A DNA stretch of 9,227 bases, from assembly GCA_030605515.1 (NCBI GenBank), contig JAUWIE010000019.1, positions 1-9,227 of the forward strand, written 5' to 3'. The position numbers and the translations under genes are program-made. Below the pieces are notes generated by a model. The model saw only the letters and a program-made list of their open reading frames with translations, made no database searches and had not been told where the DNA came from. Positions 1 through 7,000 of this stretch are shown here, piece after piece (positions within the stretch are counted from its first letter, which is position 1; each line of letters begins with the position of its first letter). This DNA is from Thermoplasmatota archaeon. Its GTDB lineage: Archaea > Thermoplasmatota > E2 > DHVEG-1.

Positions 1-1
1 A

Positions 2-112
2 CTTAGGTATGTAATAACTAAACAAAAATTGAAACTAAAAATGATAGGTAAGAAGTATAATGGAAATGATTTTAATAGTCTATATAATATGGGTCTCAAT
101 TCTAAGAAGTAA
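2..112 (+). CDS. possible 3' end of an upstream CDS (partial, unrecognised)
   Basis: Starting at base 2 one + frame stays open for 36 codons to a TAA at 110-112; the other two + frames stop within the first few codons. The predicted tail is Lys/Asn-rich (for example KYNGNDFNSLYNMG) and hydrophilic. It would end 23 bases before the ileS start, a normal spacing for a co-directional neighbour. I do not recognise a family. An open stretch of this length can arise by chance in AT-rich DNA, and the minus strand across the same bases is also stop-free, so this is only a candidate. If it is real, the TATA-like box at 81-88 lies inside it. Confidence 0.25.
   Translation, partial: LRYVITKQKLKLKMIGKKYNGNDFNSLYNMGLNSKK
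81..88 (+). promoter_or_regulatory. TATA-like box upstream of ileS
   Basis: TATATAAT matches the archaeal TATA-box consensus closely. Archaeal transcription usually begins about 25 bases downstream of the box centre, which would put the start near 108-112 and leave a leader of about 25 bases carrying the Shine-Dalgarno. No strong purine-rich BRE is seen just upstream. AT-rich DNA produces such boxes by chance, so the evidence is position plus sequence only. Confidence 0.4.
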
Positions 113-123
113 CTCCTTGATAT

Positions 124-128
124 GGTGA
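124..128 (+). promoter_or_regulatory. Shine-Dalgarno site of ileS
   Basis: GGTGA is complementary to the archaeal 16S 3' end and sits seven bases before the ATG at 136. It supports this start over internal ATGs. Confidence 0.65.
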
Positions 129-135
129 AACAACA

Positions 136-3100
136 ATGATCAAATCACCTCCTCAAAAATATATACCAAAAAAATTCGAAGAAAAGATTCTTAAGTTTTG
201 GTTAGACAATAACATTTTTCAAAAATCTATTGATCAAAGAAAAAACTCTAAACCTTATATTTTTTTAGAGGGGCCTCCAACAGCAAATGGTCTTCCTCAT
301 CCAGGTCATGTTCTAACTAGAGTAATGAAAGACTTGGTACTTAGATATCAAGCAATGAATGGCCACTATATACTTAGGAAAGCTGGATGGGATACACATG
401 GTTTACCAGTTGAAATAGAAGTAGAAAAACAGCTTGGTTTGGAAGATAAACAAGCCATTGAGAAATATGGAATAGCTAAATTTAATAAAGAATGTAAAAA
501 AAGTACTCTTAAATATGAACGGGCATGGGGTGAGCTGACTCAGCGTATAGCATTCTGGGTTGACATGGATAATCCGTATATAACTTATAAAAATGAATAT
601 ATTGAATCAGTGTGGTGGTCTCTAAAGCAAGCTTGGGAAAAAAAACTATTGTATAAGGGTCATAAAGTAGTACCTTACTGCCCACGATGTGGAACTGCTC
701 TTTCAGCTCATGAAATTGCACAAGGATATAAAACAATTGAGGAACCATCAATTTTTGTAAAATTCAAACTTAAAGATGAAGATGCATATTTCCTTGCATG
801 GACAACAACTCCCTGGACTCTAATTTCAAATGTTGCACTTGCTGTTCACCCTGATGAAAAATATATTAAAATTCGTTATAATAGGCAAGTTTTAATATTT
901 GCAGAGAATCGAGCTGCTTCTCTATTGAAAGGACAAGAATATGAACTTCTTGATGAATTCTCAGGTAAAGAACTTGAAAAAATGGAATATGAACCATTAT
1001 TTAATTTTGTAAAACCTGATAAAAAAGCTTGGTATGTGGTCTGCGCTGATTTTGTAACCATGGAGGATGGAACAGGTATTGTTCATATGGCTCCTGCTTT
1101 CGGGGAAGATGACTATAACATTGGAAAGAAATACGATTTACCAGTTGTTCAACTAGTAAAACTTGATGGAACCTTCCCAGATGAAGTTACATTATGGAAA
1201 GGAAAATTTATCAAGGATGCAGATCCAGAAATTATCAAATATTTAGATGAAAAAGGACTGCTTGAGGGTACAAGGGACTATGCTCATGAGTACCCATTTT
1301 GCTGGAGATGTGACTCTCCATTGTTATATTATGCAATGGAATCATGGTTTATTGCAATGTCAAAAGTGCAGGAATCATTAGTTAATAACAACAATCAAAT
1401 CAATTGGTACCCTGAGCATCTTCAACAAGGTCGGTTCGGTGATTTTATACGTGAAGTAAAAGACTGGGCTCTTTCAAGAGATAGATATTGGGGTACTCCT
1501 CTTCCAATTTGGATTTGCTCTGATAAAAAATGTGGGCATATAATATGTATTGGTAGTGTTGATGAACTAAGAAACCTTAGTGATAATTTTCCGGATGATT
1601 ATGATCTGCATAAACCTTTAGTTGATGAACTAGCTGTTCGATGTCCAAAATGTAAATCTCAGATGAAACGCGAAAAGGAAGTAATTGATTGCTGGTATGA
1701 CTCAGGATCTGCTTTTTTTGCACAATGGCATTATCCATTTGAAAACAAAGAAGAATTCAAATCAAATTATCCCGTGGATTTCATCAGCGAAGCACTTGAT
1801 CAAACAAGAGGATGGTTTTATTCATTGCATGCAATCTCAACTTTCCTATTTGATGATAGATCATATAAAAACGTGTTAACACTAGGACTTGTTTTAGATG
1901 AGAATAATCAAAAGATGAGTAAGAGCAAAAAGAACTATGTCGACCCTAATATTATCCTTGATAATGAGGGTGCTGATGCACTTCGTTGGTATCTAATTTC
2001 AGCTAATGCTCCTTGGATGTCAACCAGCTTTTATGAGGAAGCAGTTAAAGAAACCCTTAGGAGATTTATACTCACATTATGGAACTCATACAATTTCTTC
2101 ACAACATATGCTGCATTAGATAAGTTCGATCCAAAAAATGACAATATTCCAAAAGAAAATAGGCAACTATTGGATAAATGGATCATTAGCAGATTTAACA
2201 GAACTATCTCTGAGACAAACAAATATATTGAAACCTTTGATATACATAAAGCTGCTAGATCTATTGAGGGTTTTCTTGTTGAAGATTTTAGCAACTGGTA
2301 CTTACGCCGTTCAAGGAAACGCCTCTGGGTTGAAGAAAAAACAGAGGATAAACTCTCAGGCTATTCAACGATATATGATGTATTTCTTGGATTATCAAAA
2401 CTTCTTGCTCCATTTATACCATTTATCACAGAAGAAATATATCTGAATCTACAGACAGATGATATGCCTGAAAGCGTACATCTTTGTGATTACATCAAAT
2501 CTGATGAAAAACAAATTAATGAAAAACTTGAAGAAGGAATGAACAGGATAAAAGCCCTTGTTGAAATCGGTAGAGCCCTTCGATCAAAAATCGGAATCAA
2601 AGTTAGATATCCGCTTAATAATGCTACTATTGTATGCGGCAAAGAAATTGAGGATTCAATTAAAAATTTAATTGATTTATTAAACGAGGAAATCAACGTA
2701 AAAAATATATCTTTTGAAAGAAACACCGATATGTTTATGATAAAATCAGTAAAACCAAATTATTCTAGGCTAGGACCAAAATTAAAAGAAAAGGCTAAGA
2801 TTGTTGCTGAAGAAATTGAAAAAATGGATGGAAACAAACTATACGATGAACTAATGAAAAATAAAAAAATAATAATTAATCTGGAAGATGAAAAAATCCA
2901 GCTAACAATTGATGATTTTGAAATAATTGAAGAGAATAAAGGTGAGTTTGCACGTGCAGAAACTGAGGATATGATCCTTTTCATGGATACAACTATGACA
3001 CCAGAGCTTAAGGCTGAGGGTTTCGCACGTGAAATAGTGAGAAGAATACAGTCTATGAGAAAAGAACTCGATTTAGAAGTTGAAGATAAAATATATATAG

Positions 3101-3267
3101 AGATCAGTGTAGATCACGATCGTAAGAAATCTTTGCGGAACTGGGAGGATTACATTAAAGGAGAGACAAGATCAAAAAATATTACATTTATTGAAAAACC
3201 AACAGGTAAACTTGTGAAAAAATGGAAGATAGATGATATTGAAGCTGAAATAGGAATTAAAAAATAA
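136..3267 (+). CDS. ileS: isoleucyl-tRNA synthetase, archaeal/eukaryal type
   Basis: This cytosolic class Ia synthetase charges tRNA-Ile with isoleucine using ATP. Visible marks, in order: the HIGH-type signature NGLPHPGH (residues 51-58); a zinc-type CPRC (182-185); the CP1 editing domain, with TTTPWTL (223-229) and GTGIVHMAPAFGEDD (312-326) that hydrolyses mischarged Val-tRNA; a second Cys pair CWRC (389-392); the WALSRDRYWGTPLP motif (444-457), which separates Ile enzymes from Val and Leu relatives; a further zinc-type set C461/C466 and C503/C506; WYDSGS (520-525); DQTRGWFY (555-562); and KMSKS (593-597). An alpha-helical anticodon-binding domain follows, then a DUF5915-like tail with TPELKAEGFARE (955-966). 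At 1043 residues it is full length for the archaeal family, with no frameshift or missing signature. The Shine-Dalgarno at 124-128 fixes the start. The archaeal/eukaryal type is generally less sensitive to mupirocin, which is a family expectation only. Confidence 0.98.
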   Translation: MIKSPPQKYIPKKFEEKILKFWLDNNIFQKSIDQRKNSKPYIFLEGPPTANGLPHPGHVLTRVMKDLVLRYQAMNGHYILRKAGWDTHGLPVEIEVEKQLGLEDKQAIEKYGIAKFNKECKKSTLKYERAWGELTQRIAFWVDMDNPYITYKNEYIESVWWSLKQAWEKKLLYKGHKVVPYCPRCGTALSAHEIAQGYKTIEEPSIFVKFKLKDEDAYFLAWTTTPWTLISNVALAVHPDEKYIKIRYNRQVLIFAENRAASLLKGQEYELLDEFSGKELEKMEYEPLFNFVKPDKKAWYVVCADFVTMEDGTGIVHMAPAFGEDDYNIGKKYDLPVVQLVKLDGTFPDEVTLWKGKFIKDADPEIIKYLDEKGLLEGTRDYAHEYPFCWRCDSPLLYYAMESWFIAMSKVQESLVNNNNQINWYPEHLQQGRFGDFIREVKDWALSRDRYWGTPLPIWICSDKKCGHIICIGSVDELRNLSDNFPDDYDLHKPLVDELAVRCPKCKSQMKREKEVIDCWYDSGSAFFAQWHYPFENKEEFKSNYPVDFISEALDQTRGWFYSLHAISTFLFDDRSYKNVLTLGLVLDENNQKMSKSKKNYVDPNIILDNEGADALRWYLISANAPWMSTSFYEEAVKETLRRFILTLWNSYNFFTTYAALDKFDPKNDNIPKENRQLLDKWIISRFNRTISETNKYIETFDIHKAARSIEGFLVEDFSNWYLRRSRKRLWVEEKTEDKLSGYSTIYDVFLGLSKLLAPFIPFITEEIYLNLQTDDMPESVHLCDYIKSDEKQINEKLEEGMNRIKALVEIGRALRSKIGIKVRYPLNNATIVCGKEIEDSIKNLIDLLNEEINVKNISFERNTDMFMIKSVKPNYSRLGPKLKEKAKIVAEEIEKMDGNKLYDELMKNKKIIINLEDEKIQLTIDDFEIIEENKGEFARAETEDMILFMDTTMTPELKAEGFAREIVRRIQSMRKELDLEVEDKIYIEISVDHDRKKSLRNWEDYIKGETRSKNITFIEKPTGKLVKKWKIDDIEAEIGIKK

Positions 3268-3268
3268 A
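3258..3268 (+). promoter_or_regulatory. weak TATA-like stretch before the nitroreductase
   Basis: AAAAAATAAAC overlaps the ileS stop and lies about 22-32 bases before the ATG at 3290. No Shine-Dalgarno is visible before that ATG. Together these fit a leaderless transcript starting at or near the ATG, a common arrangement in archaea. Alternatively the gene is read through from ileS. The sequence is simple A-rich DNA and could be meaningless. Confidence 0.22.
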
Positions 3269-3272
3269 CTTA

Positions 3273-3282
3273 TTTTCTTTTT
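3273..3282 (+). terminator. possible T-tract terminator after ileS
   Basis: TTTTCTTTTT begins five bases after the ileS stop. Archaeal RNA polymerase can terminate at oligo-T tracts on the non-template strand without a hairpin, and no hairpin is seen here. Because the next gene starts only seven bases later, termination here would mean that gene needs its own promoter. Confidence 0.28.
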
Positions 3283-3289
3283 GATAATT

Positions 3290-3871
3290 ATGGATTTATA
3301 TAAACTGATGAAAAACAGACGTAGTACTAGAGAATTTCAAAATAAGAAATTCCCAGATCAAAAACTACAGTTAATTCTTCAAGCAGGACAGTTATCGCCA
3401 TCAGGAGCTGATCAAAAACCATTTGTAAATATTGTTATAGATAATCCGATTTTAAAGAAAAAAATCAAGGATAATTGTGAATCTGCTGATAAGAAATATT
3501 ATGAAGATGCATCTGAATGGTTCAAGAAATGGATGAAAAAGAAAAAAATCTCACTTGATAAAAATTTCCTTATTGACGCACCTTTTTTAATTGTTGTAGC
3601 TGGAGATACAACAAAGCCTTATTGGCTTGAATCAACATGGATATCGATTGCATATATGATTCTTGCAGCAGAAAATGAAGGACTTAGCGTTCTTACGTAT
3701 ACGCCTTCTGAGACAGATTTTTTAAACAACCTGCTTCACCTGCCAAATAGGTTTGAACCTGTTGTGATAATACCAGTTGGTTACGCTAAAGATAAAGCGT
3801 CTAAAGAGACTTCTATAAATGTTGAAGAGCGGGTTTTCATAAATAAATATGGTGAACGTTTTTTCTATTGA
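3290..3871 (+). CDS. nitroreductase-family FMN oxidoreductase
   Basis: A 193-residue protein of the nitroreductase fold, a usual length for the compact branch. Family members bind FMN as dimers and move electrons from NAD(P)H to nitro compounds, quinones, flavins or similar acceptors; the substrate here cannot be read from sequence. Visible marks: NRRSTREF (9-16), the family's phosphate-binding start; LSPSGADQKPF (35-45), matching the usual PSGxNxQPW except that Asp41 replaces Asn and Lys43 replaces Gln; a helix WISIAYMILAAENEGL (117-132) ending in the conserved GL; and VVIIPVGYA (158-166), the usual late beta-strand plus Gly. No signal peptide or membrane segment is seen, so it should be cytosolic. 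The ATG at 3290 is preferred over the in-frame TTG at 3281, because MDLYKLMKNRRS is the canonical start and neither candidate has a Shine-Dalgarno. It lies 22 bases after ileS on the same strand, with no evident functional link. Confidence 0.88.
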   Translation: MDLYKLMKNRRSTREFQNKKFPDQKLQLILQAGQLSPSGADQKPFVNIVIDNPILKKKIKDNCESADKKYYEDASEWFKKWMKKKKISLDKNFLIDAPFLIVVAGDTTKPYWLESTWISIAYMILAAENEGLSVLTYTPSETDFLNNLLHLPNRFEPVVIIPVGYAKDKASKETSINVEERVFINKYGERFFY

Positions 3872-3883
3872 TTTATTGAGCAA

Positions 3884-3912
3884 AACCCATGATGTATACC
3901 GGGTTCTAACCC
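3884..3912 (+). promoter_or_regulatory. AACCC/GGGTT repeat cluster upstream of the protease promoter
   Basis: AACCC at 3884-3888, GGGTT at 3901-3905 and AACCC at 3908-3912 form two overlapping inverted-repeat pairs: one with a 12-base loop, the other with only two bases between the arms. The cluster stands out as GC-rich in a very AT-rich gap and lies immediately upstream of the TATA-like stretch. It could be an operator or activator site for the surface protease, or a small hairpin ending the nitroreductase transcript. Only the repeat itself is seen; the role is inferred. Confidence 0.25.
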
Positions 3913-3916
3913 TAGA

Positions 3917-3934
3917 TTTTAAATAATATAATAT
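3917..3934 (+). promoter_or_regulatory. TATA-like promoter element of the surface protease gene
   Basis: TTTTAAATAATATAATAT is a good archaeal TATA-box candidate, 26-43 bases before the first ATG of the protease gene. Transcription starting about 25 bases downstream of the box centre would fall near 3945-3952, giving a very short leader that may or may not include all of the AGGTG ribosome site. With no gene in 3872-3959, this gap is the best-supported promoter in the window. Confidence 0.5.
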
Positions 3935-3950
3935 GTATTAATAAGCAGCT

Positions 3951-3955
3951 AGGTG
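3951..3955 (+). promoter_or_regulatory. Shine-Dalgarno site that bears on the protease start
   Basis: AGGTG lies four bases before the ATG at 3960 and seven before the next ATG at 3963. The ileS site has seven bases between GGTGA and its ATG, so the second ATG has the more usual spacing. The difference is a single residue. Confidence 0.5.
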
Positions 3956-3959
3956 TATT

Positions 3960-4043
3960 ATGATGGGATCAAATGTTTCAACTACTTTACTAGTGGTATT
4001 AATGCTGATTTTTAGTTTTTTAACTTTTTTTTCAATATCGGCA
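3960..4043 (+). other. signal peptide of the protease
   Basis: Residues 10-24 are almost entirely Leu/Val/Ile/Phe/Met with a few Ser/Thr, followed by SISA and then acidic mature sequence beginning DEFDLD. This is a Sec-type signal peptide with a plausible signal-peptidase I site after Ala28. No lipobox Cys is present. The n-region MMGSNVSTT lacks the usual Lys/Arg, which is slightly unusual. Confidence 0.75.
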
Positions 4044-7000
4044 GATGAGTTTGATCTTGATCCATATACTCCAGCAGGTTTATGGGATGATTTAAGTTAC
4101 ACGTTTTCTTTTACTGAACCAAGTTTTCATGAAAAAATGGTACATGATACTGTTTATACCACGATTGATATGTCTGGTTGTATGGCAATTGGTGAAAGAG
4201 CTGGTGAGCCATCCATGCCAGTTAAATTTGTTAAACTGTTATTGCCACCAATGGAAAAAGTAAAAGACATCAGTGTGTTTGGTGTACCTGTAGAAATTGA
4301 TACAGGTGATATTAACCTGCTTGAGAAGCCGGTTCTGCCATATCAAAACCCGGTCCCTATTGGTAGCGAACCGCTTGAACCGTTTGCTTTTGACACTGGC
4401 GTATATAGTTCTCTGGATAATTATCCTTCTAGCTTATATAGTGAGCAACATGTAGGTTACTGCCGTGGTTATGCTATTCTCTCTTTAGCTCTTAACCCAG
4501 TACATTATGTTCCTGGTGAGGGTAAACTTTTTTATTATCCTGAATTAACTATTGATATAAAACTTGAAGAAAAGGAACAGATTAATCAGTTCTATCGAAA
4601 TAATCTTGATGATGAAGAATGGGTAAAAAACTTGGTTAATAATCCAGAGATAGCTAGTACATATACTGGTGAGGGTATAGGAACATTTGAGTATTTAAAT
4701 GGTCTTTGTGATCCTAGTGATGATTATGATTATGTTATAATTACTACAACTGAAAATAATCTAAATCACTGGGTTACTAGTTCTAATACTCCTTATAATT
4801 GGACAAGTCTTATGGATAAACATTACAGTGAAGATAGTCTTAATTGTACGTTGGTTACGATGCAAGAGATTCTTTCTTGTTCGGATTATTATAATAGTAC
4901 TGCTTTATTCAATGATACTCCTGCACGTATAAGAGAATTTTGTAAAGATGCTTATCAAGATTGGAACACTAGTTATATTTTCATCGGTGGAGATGATGAA
5001 TTAATACCTGCAAGAGAGATGAAGTACTATGTTGAGGATCATGTTGATTCAGATATTTATTGGAATCATCTAGATAATTCATTCAATAATGATAATGATA
5101 GTTATTGGGGTGAAGCTGGAGATTCTGGTTTTGATTTATATGCTGAGATGTACATCGGACGTATTACTTGTGATGAGCCGCAGGATGTTTCGAATTGGAT
5201 GAATAAAAGCTTCTATTATGCTGATTCGCTTTTTGAGGATTATCTTGAAAATGCTGCTTTTTATGGCGGTAACACTGGTTGGAATGCTAAAGGGGATGAT
5301 TTTATAGAATATAGTGCCATCAAAGGAACAAGTAACTGGCTTGGTCCAAGTCCAGGTGCACATGGAACTTACCCAAGTTGGCTTGGTTTCCAATATGGTT
5401 TTGAAACATGGAATACACATAATCCAAGTCTTGAGTATAATCTATCAGTGAAATGGACTGCAGAATCAGATGTTAATAGCGGATGGCAAGGTGGGTCAGA
5501 TTCTGCAGCTATAACTGGTTTTAGGAATGAAATTAACAACAATAATTGTACATTAATAAGCGGTATTGCTCATGCAAATGAAGATATGTCCCTAGATGTA
5601 GCAAAGGCTGACTGGGAGTCTCAATATCATAACACAAAACCATTTTTTATACATGATTACGGGTGCCATTGTGGAGATATGGATGCAGCTGACGATGGAA
5701 TACTTCATTCAATGCTTTTCCATAGTGACACCGAACTTGCATTTGCATGCGTCTATAACACTTGCTATGGTTGGGGATCATTATCTGATACAAACTCGTC
5801 AAGCGCATTGCAGCAAAAATTATTTTGGGACTATATGTTTGATACAACAAACAACTCCGGAAATTACTCGAACTGGCAGCTTGGAAAAGCCATGGCATAT
5901 TCTAAAGATTCAATGGCTCCAACAATTAATTGGAATTATTCAGGGGCACCTGAGAGCTGGAGAGCTATAATTCAGGGTTGTCTATTATTTGGAGATCCAG
6001 CACAGCGAATAAAACCACCGGAGGTGTTTGAGCACAACGTGGGCGTACAAACAGTGGGTTTGAGTGTTTCAAGTCATGTAAAAACTAATGAATTAATTTA
6101 TGTCAATGCCACTGTATACAACAGTGGTGAAAATGACGAGACAGATGTAAATGTTAGTTTCCGTGTAAATGGAACTGAAGTAGATTCAACCATTATAACA
6201 TCTTTCAAAAATCAGACCACTCATGATGTAAGTTTCACATGGACACCATCTGCAGGTTTATACACCATAACAATTAATATAACAATCCCAGGTATCACAG
6301 AAGGCAGCTACACAGATAATGAAAGAAATGAGACAATTACAGTAGGTGTTAAGAATATTGATACTAGTGAACTTTTTAACACTATACAAGATGCAATTAA
6401 TGACAGTGACACACTTGATAGTCACAGTATTCTTGTGCCAAGCGGGGCTTATAATGAAAATGTTACGATAAATAAAAATATCACCTTAACTGGGGCAGCA
6501 AAAACTACAACAATCATTGAAGGCAACGGATCAACAGACTATGTGATACATATTCAAAATAGAAATTATGTTAATATCACCAAGTTTACTATTAAAAATG
6601 GAACATATGGAATTTATATTAATAACTCATCGAATATAACTATTACTTATACAAATATATCAAATAATAATTTAACAGGACTATATCTACAATCATCAAA
6701 TAATATAAATATTACAAATAATCATATATACAATAATAGTTGGGGAATTAATCTTACCTCTTATTCACATGATAATCGATTTATTGAAAATGAAATAATA
6801 AACAATAATATAGGACTAACAATTGATACCAATAACCATAACAATTCCATTTATCATAATAACTTTAGCAATACTCAAAATGCATTTGATAATGGTACTA
6901 ACAACCAATGGGATAACGGTAATACTAGTGCATCCCGTCATAGAGGCGGAAACTGGTGGGATGATTATACGGGTTCTGATTCTAATAGTGATGGAATAGG

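Noticed and set aside
1..138. Stop-free minus-strand frame across the leader of ileS
   Set aside because: It has no ATG or GTG start, hits a stop just inside ileS, and its hydrophobic translation is what the complement of A-rich DNA produces.
304..309. HPGH in place of HIGH as a defective synthetase signature
   Set aside because: The second position of the HIGH motif varies in archaeal IleRS, both His and the Gly are kept, and all other catalytic motifs are intact.
3281..3289. TTG start adding three residues to the nitroreductase
   Set aside because: The ATG at 3290 gives the canonical MDLYxxxxxRRS family start, and the TTG lies in a T-tract with no ribosome site.
5136..5898. Minus-strand open frames opposite the C25 catalytic domain
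   Set aside because: The + strand here carries the C25 motifs in order; the antisense translations show no family features and are shadows.
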